From assembly GCA_050305975.1 (NCBI GenBank), contig JBNLGI010000083.1:6362-70361 (forward strand): 64,000 bases of DNA, written 5' to 3'. Under the pieces are notes generated by a model that saw nothing but the letters and a program-made list of their open reading frames with translations, was not told the origin of the DNA and ran no database searches. This document shows, piece after piece, positions 47,723 to 56,254 of the stretch. This stretch comes from Thiodiazotropha sp050305975. GTDB lineage: Bacteria > Pseudomonadota > Gammaproteobacteria > Chromatiales > Chromatiaceae. The translations under genes were made by a program, and so were the position numbers. Each line of letters starts with the position of its first letter. Within the stretch, counting starts at the first letter, position 1.

Positions 47723-48565
47723 CTAAACCGCTTGGGCGAGTCGGTCACGCAGGATCGGAATCAGCCCCTCATGCTCACCGATCAGGCCGCTGGTCAGAAT
47801 CCGCCAACCTGGATGCTCTGCGGCGACGCGTCCACAGATCGATTCGATATCCCCGGCGCGGCCGGCGTGCCGACCCGGGGACATGAAGAGCAGGGAGAGG
47901 GCGACGGGATGCTGGTCGTCCTCCGCGCCGGCCTGGGACAGAACCTGTTCCAGCAGCTCGCCGTTGAAGTCGTATTCGGCGCCCTCGCGGCGCTCCATCA
48001 CCGCTTCCGACAGTTGCATGCCAGGACCGAGAATCTGTCGCATTTCGTCCGCCAGGTAGCGGCGAACCGCGGTCACCGAGGGGTTGGGCGATCCGTGATC
48101 GACCAGGATCACACGTTGATACTTGCCCTTGTCGTCTGATGGCAATTGGTCGCAAAGGATCCTCGCCAGACGCGGCTCCCCTCCCGGCAATGGGCAGAGT
48201 ACGGGACAGAGCCGCAGTTCGAACTCGCCATAGTCTGCAGCGAGCTGTTCGCATTGATCGGGTATGAAAGAGGAGAGGGCCCGACTGGGACCGAAAAACA
48301 GCGGCAGCACGATGAAGTGGCGTTCACCTCTGGCGAGCTGTTCGGCCAGGAATGGACGGAAAGTGTGTGCCGGGATACCACCCAGATCCTCTGGCGGGAT
48401 CTTGTGTGCATGCTGTAAAGAGACCGCATGGACGGTCCTGCCCAGGTCATCGCCGAGCAGGTCGGCGAGACGTCGCAGCGTGAGTGTGGACTCGGCCCGG
48501 CTGGAGCCGTTGTCCACCAGTAGGATGGTGGCAGAGGTCATGTCGGTTCGTGGGTTTTCTGACAC
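47723..48565 (-). CDS. CbiX-like protein (sirohydrochlorin chelatase family) with two repeats
   Basis: A 280-residue protein of two CbiX-type halves. The C-terminal half has the intact LVDHGSPNPS motif with the metal-binding His157. In the N-terminal half the same position reads LVDNGSSRAE, with Asn19 instead of His. Further CbiX-like elements are VLPLFFGPSRALS and SLLFMSPGRHAGRAGDI. Chelatases of this family insert Co2+ or Ni2+ into sirohydrochlorin; with one histidine lost, activity may be altered. The start is GTG 48565 with AAGGATGTAGG upstream; ATG 48541 is an alternative. Confidence 0.76.
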   Translation of the reverse strand: MSENPRTDMTSATILLVDNGSSRAESTLTLRRLADLLGDDLGRTVHAVSLQHAHKIPPEDLGGIPAHTFRPFLAEQLARGERHFIVLPLFFGPSRALSSFIPDQCEQLAADYGEFELRLCPVLCPLPGGEPRLARILCDQLPSDDKGKYQRVILVDHGSPNPSVTAVRRYLADEMRQILGPGMQLSEAVMERREGAEYDFNGELLEQVLSQAGAEDDQHPVALSLLFMSPGRHAGRAGDIESICGRVAAEHPGWRILTSGLIGEHEGLIPILRDRLAQAV

Positions 48566-48657
48566 CCTACATCCTTAGCTAACTCGCTATTGAAGACAAG
48601 CGTCAGATGTCATGAATTACCCGGTTCTGTCTCGGCGAATTCCTGCTTGCGGACGAG

Positions 48658-49542
48658 TCAGCAGGCAGCCTCCGCGGCCGCCAGCTGTTGGGCCAGAGCG
48701 CGTTCACCGAGTCTGATGGCGAGCCGTTGCAGAGGGTGTCGATTGCCGCCGGGACGCCAGGTGCGGTGCAGGCGGTTCTGGTAGGCGTCGAACTGCTGGC
48801 CCCAGGGGGCGGGCAGAACCCTTCCACGCTGCAACAGCAGTTTGAGTACCTGGGTGGCGGCGAAGCCGGCGCAGAGCTCGCAGCCCATGGGCGTCGATGG
48901 CCCACGCTTGGCGATGAGGTCGATGCGATCGGGCAGCACCAGGTAGCCGGCATGCGCCCGGGCCGGCGCCAGCCCGACGAGAAAGCGCAGATACTGCTGA
49001 TATTCGCCCGCCCCTTCGAGCTGAAAATAGCTCTCGAAGCTCATGTTACCCGGCAGGAAGCTGAGCAGGGCCGAGCCCATACCGAGAGGAGCGGCGGTGA
49101 CCGCGGGAATGCGCAGACGGTCGCAGGCGTCAAACACCGCGCGGCGGGCCTGCAGCGCGAAGAAATCGAGGCCGTCCAGGTAGAGATCGCAGCCGTCGAG
49201 GAAGGTCTCGGCTGCGTCGGCTCGAACCCCCTGCGGAAAGCGCGCGATCTCCAACTCCGGATTGATCGCCAGCGCCATCTCGCAGAGCGTGTCAAGTTTC
49301 GCCCGGCCTATGGTGTGCAGGTTGGCGCCGGCCTGGCGGTTGAAGTTCTCCAGCGCGAAGCTATCGAAATCGGCCAGGTGGAAACGCCCCACTCCGAGGC
49401 GTGCCAGGGTCAGCAAATGGCTGCCGCCGACCCCGCCCATGCCGGCGATCGCGACACGGGACTGGCGCAGGCGATCCTGCTCCTGCGGCGTGACCCAGCC
49501 GATGTTACGGGAAAAGGCGGTCTGGTAGTCAAAGGTTGTCAT
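48658..49542 (-). CDS. ThiF/HesA/MoeB-like E1 adenylyltransferase
   Basis: A 294-residue protein. The nucleotide-binding loop GMGGVGGSH lies at residues 34-42. The following strand ends in DFDSFALENFNRQ, and the HTIGRAKLDTL segment supplies the conserved Arg and Lys of ubiquitin-like E1 enzymes. CELCAG near the C-terminal third may include the thiol or a half zinc site. It probably adenylates the C-terminus of a small partner protein, but no such partner is coded nearby. Its start overlaps the acyltransferase gene by 14 bases (49529-49542), so both are made from one message. Confidence 0.82.
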   Translation of the reverse strand: MTTFDYQTAFSRNIGWVTPQEQDRLRQSRVAIAGMGGVGGSHLLTLARLGVGRFHLADFDSFALENFNRQAGANLHTIGRAKLDTLCEMALAINPELEIARFPQGVRADAAETFLDGCDLYLDGLDFFALQARRAVFDACDRLRIPAVTAAPLGMGSALLSFLPGNMSFESYFQLEGAGEYQQYLRFLVGLAPARAHAGYLVLPDRIDLIAKRGPSTPMGCELCAGFAATQVLKLLLQRGRVLPAPWGQQFDAYQNRLHRTWRPGGNRHPLQRLAIRLGERALAQQLAAAEAAC

Positions 49543-50305
49543 TGGATCGAGCCGCTTCGTAGTGGAGCTGGATCATGGCGTCGAACTGGTTGTCCAGATC
49601 GTGCTGGATAGCGCGGTAGAGATCGAGGATCTGATCGCCCATGTGCGCAGTCAGTTCGTCTCGGGGGAGCTCGAACAGGGCGCGGCTGCCGTGCAGGTCG
49701 AAGGTCTGGCTGATCTGGTGAAAGACCAGTCCATAGCGCTGCAGGTGGCGCTGCAGACGTGGCTCCATGACGACCAGTACCCGCTCGAGATCGCACAATT
49801 CGACCATGGCGATGGCCGAAAGGTAGAGGCCGATGGAGATGTTGGGAAAATTGCGTCGCTCCTCCTCGGTATAGATGGTGGTGGTGTTGTGGCTGTCGAG
49901 GATGAAGGGTTTGCCCGCCTCCCGCTCCCGCCGGCGGAAGTTGCTCGGCACCGCCAGACGCGATATCTCGCCCACCGACTGGCCGTTGAATTCGGAGAGT
50001 CGGCGATTGCCACGCATGGGAATCTGATGGTTCTGGCAAGGCAGCAGCGATTCCGGCCTGCCGATCTTGGGCAGCACCAAGCGTACACAGCCGGCAATAT
50101 CCCCGGATCGCTTGTGTTCCAGCAGGCAGTGGTAGGCGTAGTCGTCGCAGTTGTCGATTTCCAGCTGGCTGTCGTTTTTTGGCTCCCAGCCCAGCTCATC
50201 GGCGTAGACCTGATAGCGAATGGCGTAAGCAAAGCGTCGTTGCTGACGGCTTATCGCGAGGTTGACATGAAAATATTGTGAGAAATTATTGGCCAGACTC
50301 TCCAT
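49529..50305 (-). CDS. PEP-CTERM/exosortase-associated N-acyltransferase (FeeM-like)
   Basis: A 258-residue protein of the autoinducer-synthase/GNAT-like fold: RQQRRFAYAIRYQVYADELGW at the N-terminus, DIAGCVRLVLP with the usual beta-bulge, VGEISRLAVPSNFRRR, and an acyl-binding second half. These features match the acyltransferases found with exosortase systems and, more distantly, N-acyl amino acid synthases. The start at 50305 has AAGGGAG 6 bases upstream. A longer frame to 50353 is less likely. It may act on cell-surface components made with the PEP-CTERM protein at 38.8 kb, but no exosortase is in this window. Confidence 0.84.
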   Translation of the reverse strand: MESLANNFSQYFHVNLAISRQQRRFAYAIRYQVYADELGWEPKNDSQLEIDNCDDYAYHCLLEHKRSGDIAGCVRLVLPKIGRPESLLPCQNHQIPMRGNRRLSEFNGQSVGEISRLAVPSNFRRREREAGKPFILDSHNTTTIYTEEERRNFPNISIGLYLSAIAMVELCDLERVLVVMEPRLQRHLQRYGLVFHQISQTFDLHGSRALFELPRDELTAHMGDQILDLYRAIQHDLDNQFDAMIQLHYEAARSNDNL

Positions 50306-50679
50306 GTGTACTCCCTTAAGGTGGCGTAGCTGCATCCAGCGGATCCAGATCATTGAGGCAGCGGGTGTCTCGGTGCTACAGCTGGCACAACATTACCTAT
50401 TTCACAAATAAGTGACAAATTCATTCGTGCTGAACGACATCAGGCCCTGGCCGCGCCTTGCGCCAGGGCGATCAGGTGCGAGCGCAGAGCTTGCGATCCG
50501 GGCCGGACGGTTCGCTGGGGAAGCGGTGGAGAAAAGTCCTGTTTGTACCAATTTTGGAGTAAAACCGAGTCATCGGTTGTTAATCGTTGATCTGGATCAC
50601 CTGAGAGTCGGATTTGTGTAAAGCCGGTTAATATTTGGGCGCTATAGTGGCACCACTTGCGAAGTGGGATACATGGGAA
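50306..50679. other. Divergent promoter region
   Basis: About 370 bases between the minus-strand acyltransferase operon and the plus-strand cyclase. AT-rich tracts occur at 50395-50430 and 50530-50640. TATAGT at 50643-50648 could be the -10 element for the cyclase gene; no good -35 is visible. No supported gene lies here. Confidence 0.35.
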
Positions 50680-51897
50680 ATGAACTACTTGGTTGCTATG
50701 TATATCACGCTTAGAGAATCGCTCGGGATCTATACCAACGACCAGCTTTATGAGCTGTTTACCGACCGGCATCACGGCATGCCGATCTCCCGACATCGCG
50801 CGGCCATCATGCAGAGTCGCGTCTACTTCTTTTGTGTCGTCTTCGCCATCCTGGTACCGACCTGGGCGGTGATCGATCTGCTGTTTCTGCCGAGCGGCCT
50901 ATGGGGGGAGCTGCTCGTTATGCGTGCGCTCTCGGCTGCTGCCTTCGCGGCACTGGCCTGGCAGGCGCGCAAGGATCCCAATCTGAAACTTGCCCGCCTG
51001 CTGCTGGCCGGGATGTTGGCGGTGACGCCCCTGTTCTACATGGTCTCCGACCATTGGATACACGCCTACGAGCTGAGTGGCGCGGAGCAGGTGGTGGCGG
51101 AACTCTATGCCTTGCTGCCGTTCGTGATGGTGGCCGGGTTGACCCTGTTTCCCCTCACTCTGGTCGAGTTTCTGGCCTATGCCACGCCGATGCTGCTGGT
51201 GACCCTCTATACCAGCTTTCCCGACTCGCGCGCAGAGATACCCCAGGCGGTCTCCACCATCTGGTTGTTCGTGCTGATTCTCGGTGTCGCGCTGTTCGCC
51301 TCGCTGAGTCAGCTGCGTTACATGCTCTCGCAGGCGAGTCGGGCCAGTTACGACGTGCTGACCGGGCTGCTGACCCGCCGTGCCGGTATCGAAATGCTGG
51401 ATCTGCAGTTCCGTCTCGCCGCTATGAGCGAAGCCTCTCTCTCCATCCTCTATTTCGATCTCGACAACTTCAAGGCGATCAACGACAACTTTGGTCACGA
51501 AGCGGGCGACGAGGTCCTGAAGCAAGCCGCGCAGCAGATCAGCGCCAACGTGCGCAAGGGCGACAGCGTGATTCGCTGGGGCGGAGAGGAGTTCATCGTC
51601 ATCCTGCCGACCGCCGATCCCAGCGAGGCCAACGAGGTGGTGGGCCGCATCATGCGGTCCGGTCTGGGACTGCGCCCCGACCGGGAGCCGGTCACCGCCA
51701 GTATCGGTGTGGCCGAGGTGCGGGCGGACGCCGTCGTCGATTGGAAGTCCCAGGTCGAGTTGGCCGATCACCGCATGTACAAGGCCAAGACCAGCGGTCG
51801 CGCGCGCAGTATCGGCGTCGGCGGGGAGCACCAGTTGTGGCCCTTGACCGAAGCCTCTCGCACCGTCGCGACAGCCTGCAATGAAGGCGTAACTTGA
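50680..51897 (+). CDS. Diguanylate cyclase (GGDEF) with N-terminal membrane sensor
   Basis: A 405-residue protein with about six transmembrane segments (50-210) and a C-terminal GGDEF domain. Motif GGEEF is at 301-305, with RKGD (292-295) as an inhibitory RxxD site five residues before it, and DLDNFKAINDNFGH as the GTP-binding segment. All residues for c-di-GMP synthesis are present. It aligns without gaps around the motif to the degenerate protein at 31740-32900, including the N-terminal membrane part, so the pair are paralogues. The start is uncertain: ATG 50680 is favoured, while 50635 and 50698 are also in frame. Confidence 0.85.
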   Translation: MNYLVAMYITLRESLGIYTNDQLYELFTDRHHGMPISRHRAAIMQSRVYFFCVVFAILVPTWAVIDLLFLPSGLWGELLVMRALSAAAFAALAWQARKDPNLKLARLLLAGMLAVTPLFYMVSDHWIHAYELSGAEQVVAELYALLPFVMVAGLTLFPLTLVEFLAYATPMLLVTLYTSFPDSRAEIPQAVSTIWLFVLILGVALFASLSQLRYMLSQASRASYDVLTGLLTRRAGIEMLDLQFRLAAMSEASLSILYFDLDNFKAINDNFGHEAGDEVLKQAAQQISANVRKGDSVIRWGGEEFIVILPTADPSEANEVVGRIMRSGLGLRPDREPVTASIGVAEVRADAVVDWKSQVELADHRMYKAKTSGRARSIGVGGEHQLWPLTEASRTVATACNEGVT

Positions 51898-52116
51898 GCG
51901 GCAAAAAACGCATTGACAGCGGCCTTAACCAGGCCTACTTTTCGCACTATAAGGGAGGCTTTGCAGCGCTCCCTGTCTGCGCCCTCCATAGCCGATTCTG
52001 ATCCTGTATCGTCGTCGAGTCCTGTGGCGGACCTTCTGGATGATACTGGTTTTGCGGCACTCACCTATGGGCACCCGAACTCCCTTTGACTACCTGCCTT
52101 ATCCGGTCCGGCCGCG

Positions 52117-53232
52117 ATGATCCGCGTTGCAGTGCTCGAGGATCTGGATCAACTGGAACAGCTGGAAAACCGCTGCTTCACCAGCGATCGGCTTTCACGT
52201 CGCCAGCTGCGCTACCTGTTGACCAAAGGCAAGGCGAGTCTGCTGGTCGAGGTGGAGGAGTCGGAGCCCGAACTGCTCGGCTATGTGGCGGTGCTCTTCA
52301 GTAAGGCCACATCCATGGCGCGCCTCTACTCCATCGCGGTACGCCCCGATCTGCAGGGCAAGGGTGTCGGCCGCCAGCTGTTGCAGGAGGCAGAGGAGAC
52401 GGCCTGGGAGCATCAGCGCGCCTACATGCGGGCCGAGGTGCGCAAGGACAATCTGGCATCTCTCGCCCTGTTCGATCGCATGGGATACCGCCGTATCGGC
52501 GAGTGGCGCGACTACTACGAAGATCACATGGATGCCTGGCGCCTGGAAAAGCGTCTGCATCCCGATGTCTCGCCGAGACTGACGGAAGTCCCCTACTATC
52601 AGCAGACCCTCGAGTTCACCTGCGGACCGGCCGCGTTGATGATGGCGATGCACGCCCTCGATCACGATCGGCCGATGAACCGCACGCTGGAGCTGCGCCT
52701 GTGGCGCGAGGCGACCACCATCTTCATGACCTCGGGTCACGGCGGTTGCGGTCCCTACGGACTGGCGCTGGCGGCGGCCAGCCGGGGCTTCGATGTGGAG
52801 GTCTATGTCAACGATACCGGCATTCTGCTGGCCGAAACCGTGCGCAACGAAGACAAGCGCGAGGTGATGCGGCTGGTGCAGGAGGAGATGCTGGAGGAGC
52901 TGACGGAGTATGGTGTGCCGATCCATCACGGCGCACTCTCGCTCGAAGAGATCGAACAGTTGCTGCGCGAGGGACGACTGGTGCTGGTGCTGATCAGCTC
53001 CTGGATGATCTATGGCGAGCTCGAACCCCACTGGGTGGTGATGACCGGATTCGACGACTATTTTGTCTATATGCACGACCCTTTCGTCGATGAACCGCTG
53101 GGCGAGACACCCTCCGACTCCATCAACATGCCGATCCAGAAGGAGCAGTTCGTGCGCATGTCGCGCTATGGCAAGGCAGGGCTGAAAGCGGCCATCGTAT
53201 TAGGGCGGCAGACCCTGGAACAAGCGAGATGA
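52117..53232 (+). CDS. GNAT acetyltransferase fused to a C39-like peptidase
   Basis: A 371-residue fusion. Residues 1-145 form a RimI-like GNAT domain with the acetyl-CoA loop QGKGVG (80-85) and a DRMGYRRIG ending. Residues 155-371 form a papain-like C39-type peptidase: Cys169 in LEFTCGPAALMM, His305 in PHWVVMTG and Asp321 in MHDPF. In such fusions the two domains are thought to act on the same peptide or protein substrate. The ATG of the RimK-like gene overlaps the stop here (ATGA at 53229-53232), so the two proteins are almost certainly made together. No precursor peptide is obvious. Confidence 0.87.
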   Translation: MIRVAVLEDLDQLEQLENRCFTSDRLSRRQLRYLLTKGKASLLVEVEESEPELLGYVAVLFSKATSMARLYSIAVRPDLQGKGVGRQLLQEAEETAWEHQRAYMRAEVRKDNLASLALFDRMGYRRIGEWRDYYEDHMDAWRLEKRLHPDVSPRLTEVPYYQQTLEFTCGPAALMMAMHALDHDRPMNRTLELRLWREATTIFMTSGHGGCGPYGLALAAASRGFDVEVYVNDTGILLAETVRNEDKREVMRLVQEEMLEELTEYGVPIHHGALSLEEIEQLLREGRLVLVLISSWMIYGELEPHWVVMTGFDDYFVYMHDPFVDEPLGETPSDSINMPIQKEQFVRMSRYGKAGLKAAIVLGRQTLEQAR

Positions 53233-54701
53233 GTGAATTTCTCATTATTACCGACAAGGTAGGCGACTGGCCCGACGCCCCGGCCTCGCTGCCGATGGTC
53301 ACCGCCAAGTCCTACCTCACCGATCCCCAGTGGGCCGGCAGCCGGGGGCTGCGGGTGGTCAACCTCTGCCGCAGCCAGCGCTATCTCGGAGTGGGTTACT
53401 ACTGTTCGCTGCTGGCGGAGGCGCGTGGCCATCGGGTGATCCCAAACGTGCGTACGATCCAGGATCTGAGCCATCGCGCCATCTACAGCCTCGACACCGA
53501 GGATCTCAACCAACGGGTGCAGCGCATTCTCGGTCGGCGCAAGTCCGGGGTCGACACTACCGCGTTCAAGATCAATATCTACTTCGGCCAGTCCGAGCTG
53601 GTCAATCTGCAGCCCGTGGCGAGGGAGCTGTTCGAGAGCTTTCCCGCCCCTTTGCTGCAGGTGGAATTTCAGCTCAAAGGCGACTGGCGCATCGCCGCAG
53701 TGCGCACCCTGCCGCTGAGCGGCCTCAGCGAGGCCGAGCGGGAGATGCTGGGTGCGGCCTTGATCGGCTATCTGGGCAAGCGCTGGCAACGCCCCAAGAC
53801 CCGCACCGGCGGGCGCTACGACCTGGCCATCCTCTACGATCCGGACGAGCAGCTGGCGCCCTCCAACCGCAAGGCGATCACCGCAATGTCCAGGGCGGCG
53901 AAAAAGCTCGGTCTGGAACCGGAGCTGATCCAGAAGAAGGACTTTGGCCGGCTCGCCGAGTTCGACGCCCTGTTCATCCGCGAGACCACCCGCATCGACC
54001 ACCATACCTACCGCTTCGCCCGCAAGGCGGCCGGCGAGGGTATGGTGGTGATCGACGACCCCGAGTCCATCCTGCGCTGCACCAACAAGATCTTTCTCTC
54101 GGAGTTGCTGCGTACCCATCGGGTGGCCACGCCCAAGAGCGTGGTGATCCGGCCCAACTCGTTGGCCGAGCTCGAGCGTCAGATCCCCTATCCGATCGTG
54201 CTCAAGATACCTGACGGCGCCTTTTCCCTCGGCGTCTACAAGGTCGGCGACAGAGCGGAGCTCGAGCAGACGGCGAAGAAGCTGTTCAAGCGCTCGGAAC
54301 TGTTGCTGGCGCAGGAGTTCACGCCGACCGAGTTCGACTGGCGGGTCGGCGTCCTCAACCGGCAGGCGATCTATGTCTGTAAGTACTTCATGTCGGCGCG
54401 TCACTGGCAGATCGTCAACCACGAGGCCAAGGGCAAACCCCGCGAGGGCGGCTTCGAGACCTTCGCGGTGGAGGATGCTCCGTCCCAGGTGGTGAAGACC
54501 GCGCTGAAGGCGGCCAACCTGATCGGCGACGGGCTCTACGGGGTCGATCTCAAGCAGATCGGCAACAAGGTGGTGGTGATCGAGGTGAACGACAATCCGA
54601 GCATCGACGCCGGGGTGGAGGATGCAGTGATCGGCAACCAGCTCTACGAGACGATCATGGCCGAGTTTCTGCGGCGTTTGGAGCTGCGGACGGGACGCTG
54701 A
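53229..54701 (+). CDS. RimK-type ATP-grasp ligase with N-terminal RLAN-like domain
   Basis: A 490-residue ATP-grasp enzyme. The first about 195 residues are an N-terminal RimK-associated domain (LIITDKVGDW, LGVGYYCSLLAEARGHRVIPNV). The ATP-grasp core (about 200-485) has VLKIPDGAFSLGVYKV as its ATP-binding loop, and the metal-binding EVNDNPSIDAG near the end. RimK family enzymes add glutamate or other amino acids to a carboxyl group. Coupling to the GNAT-peptidase fusion suggests acetylation, cleavage and ligation on one substrate. Start and length fit a complete enzyme. Confidence 0.9.
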   Translation: MSEFLIITDKVGDWPDAPASLPMVTAKSYLTDPQWAGSRGLRVVNLCRSQRYLGVGYYCSLLAEARGHRVIPNVRTIQDLSHRAIYSLDTEDLNQRVQRILGRRKSGVDTTAFKINIYFGQSELVNLQPVARELFESFPAPLLQVEFQLKGDWRIAAVRTLPLSGLSEAEREMLGAALIGYLGKRWQRPKTRTGGRYDLAILYDPDEQLAPSNRKAITAMSRAAKKLGLEPELIQKKDFGRLAEFDALFIRETTRIDHHTYRFARKAAGEGMVVIDDPESILRCTNKIFLSELLRTHRVATPKSVVIRPNSLAELERQIPYPIVLKIPDGAFSLGVYKVGDRAELEQTAKKLFKRSELLLAQEFTPTEFDWRVGVLNRQAIYVCKYFMSARHWQIVNHEAKGKPREGGFETFAVEDAPSQVVKTALKAANLIGDGLYGVDLKQIGNKVVVIEVNDNPSIDAGVEDAVIGNQLYETIMAEFLRRLELRTGR

Positions 54702-54767
54702 GTCGCTGCAGGAGCATCACGATTAGCCCAGCCAACAAGTCGAATAGAAGTTGGCAAGGAGAGAAAT

Positions 54768-55277
54768 ATGAAATTCAACTGGGTTATTGCTCTGGTGTTG
54801 CTGGCGGGCGCTTCCCTGGCGCAGGCCGGACCCTATGCCGGCTTCAAGGTGGGAGTGCTCGATTACGATCTGCCCTATTTCGAAGATCCCACCACCTTCG
54901 AGATCTATCTCGGCAACCGTTTCAACGAGAACTTCGCCATCGAGTTCAACTACATCGATCTGGGTGAGTCGGAGGACGGCATACCGCCGGTGTGGACCTT
55001 GAGCGGTGACAGCCTGGGTATCGGTCTGAGGTTGTTCGCACCGCTTTCGCAGCAGCTGGAACTGACCGGTCGTGTCGGGATTCACAGCTGGAATCTGGAA
55101 CTCTCCGAGGAGGGTTTCGGCACCTTCGCCGAGGATGACGGCACCGACCTCTTCTACGGCGTCGGCGTGAATCTGGACGTGACGCCGAATGTGGGACTGG
55201 GTGCACACTACACCGTTTATGACTTCGACGAGGAGGACGCTTCGGTCCTGTCTTTCAACCTGCTTTTCCGGTTTTAG
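54768..55277 (+). CDS. Small outer-membrane beta-barrel protein
   Basis: A 169-residue protein. A signal peptide ends at ASLAQA (about residue 20). The mature part is alternating beta strands (YAGFKVGVLDYDL, FEIYLGNRFNENFAIEFNYIDLG) and ends in LSFNLLFRF, a typical outer-membrane C-terminal strand with terminal Phe. It resembles OmpA-like or OmpW-like eight-stranded barrels. AAGGAGAG precedes the start. It is 66 bases after the RimK-like gene, so it may belong to the same unit, although its own promoter cannot be ruled out. Confidence 0.8.
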   Translation: MKFNWVIALVLLAGASLAQAGPYAGFKVGVLDYDLPYFEDPTTFEIYLGNRFNENFAIEFNYIDLGESEDGIPPVWTLSGDSLGIGLRLFAPLSQQLELTGRVGIHSWNLELSEEGFGTFAEDDGTDLFYGVGVNLDVTPNVGLGAHYTVYDFDEEDASVLSFNLLFRF

Positions 55278-55350
55278 ATTTTCCGCTCATCCGCCGGAGT
55301 TTCAAGGTGCCGCCCGTCAGCCAGCGGGTGTATTTTCCGTTCATTGATGG

Positions 55351-55385
55351 GTAGCCCGGATTGTGCTTCGTTCCATCCAGACTAT
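55351..55385. repeat. REP-like palindromic repeat, copy 2 (degenerate)
   Basis: GTAGCCCGGATT (55351-55362) matches the first arm of the copy at 19928. The second arm (CATCCAGACTAT, 55374-55385) is decayed. It lies between the barrel gene and the zinc-ribbon gene, which converge. Confidence 0.5.
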
Positions 55386-55438
55386 ACGGCGCGTGGGTTA
55401 GTCAGACAGGTTGAGAAGTCACCGGTCGAGCGTTGGCG

Positions 55439-56020
55439 TCAGAGTTTGCCGGTGATGATCTGCAACGGATTGCCTGTGATGGCGGAGATCCGTGCGACGA
55501 ATTCGCTCGATAGGGGTGGCCAGTTCCAGAACGTCAGGACCAGGTGGCCGAGTGCGAAGTCACCGTGGTGATCCCATGCCGTGATGGACGAGGCGTTACC
55601 GCAGTGGGCGCAGGTCAGCAGGCTTTCGTCTTGACCCTCATACCAGGCGGAGACGGCGGACTGCCAAACCTCATCCTGGGGACGATGTTGCCGGCACTGC
55701 GGACAGGTGACCCGGTCCCAGGTGCCTTCAGGGTTGTAGGCCTCGCAGTTATTGGTGCGGATCGCGAGGCCGTTGGTCACCCATCTGATGAAGTCGTCGT
55801 AGTTGCAGTTGCTGGCGGATTCGTCGGCCGGCGAGATGTCCGCCGCGGCGATGAAGTTGGTGCCTGGCCGATATCCGGGCTTGTTGCCCAGAACGCAGTC
55901 GCTCGGCGTTGCCTCGACGATGTCGTTGTCCACCAGATACCGCAGGATGTCCTGCGCCGCGCGTTCCGCTTCGGTGGTGGAGATATGGGAGTCGACGAGC
56001 GAAATATGGTATTCCGACAT
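55439..56020 (-). CDS. Zinc-ribbon hypothetical protein
   Basis: A 193-residue soluble protein. The middle carries two knuckles: CPQC (about residues 109-112) and CAHC (about 139-142), forming a probable single zinc ribbon. The C-terminal part is hydrophobic-aromatic (GHLVLTFWNWPPL). No enzyme motif was recognised. The start at 56020 is strongly indicated by AGGAGG 9 bases upstream; the frame extends to 56185 but without a site. It is convergent with the barrel gene and flanked on both sides by REP-like repeats. Confidence 0.65.
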   Translation of the reverse strand: MSEYHISLVDSHISTTEAERAAQDILRYLVDNDIVEATPSDCVLGNKPGYRPGTNFIAAADISPADESASNCNYDDFIRWVTNGLAIRTNNCEAYNPEGTWDRVTCPQCRQHRPQDEVWQSAVSAWYEGQDESLLTCAHCGNASSITAWDHHGDFALGHLVLTFWNWPPLSSEFVARISAITGNPLQIITGKL

Positions 56021-56153
56021 GGGCTTTTCCTCCTTGAAATCGGCCGCATCAACGGGGGCGTGGCGTCCTGGCTCGAACCGGTTTGAGCGGGAATCGACAG
56101 GCTTGTGCAGCCTGAACGGAGTGAAGCGTAATCCAGGGGGGGAGGCTTGTCGA

Positions 56154-56193
56154 TAGCCCGGATTCCACTTTGATGCATGCGGCATGCGGGCTG
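56154..56193. repeat. REP-like palindromic repeat, copy 3
   Basis: TAGCCCGGATTCCAC (from 56154) and a matching downstream arm GCATGCGGGCTG (to 56193) resemble the copy at 19928. It lies between two minus-strand genes, possibly in an mRNA leader. A looser relative, CGGAATCCCGGATTGCGC, is at about 59656. Confidence 0.5.
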
Positions 56194-56254
56194 CCTGTTC
56201 CGGGGATGGGGTCCTTATGGCGAGGGTCGTGCGGGCTGCGGCTGCGCTGAGAGT

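Noticed and set aside
50646..50658. A TGGCAC...TTGC sequence upstream of the cyclase gene, resembling a sigma-54 promoter
   Set aside because: The spacing between the GG and GC elements is two bases too short for the -24/-12 consensus.
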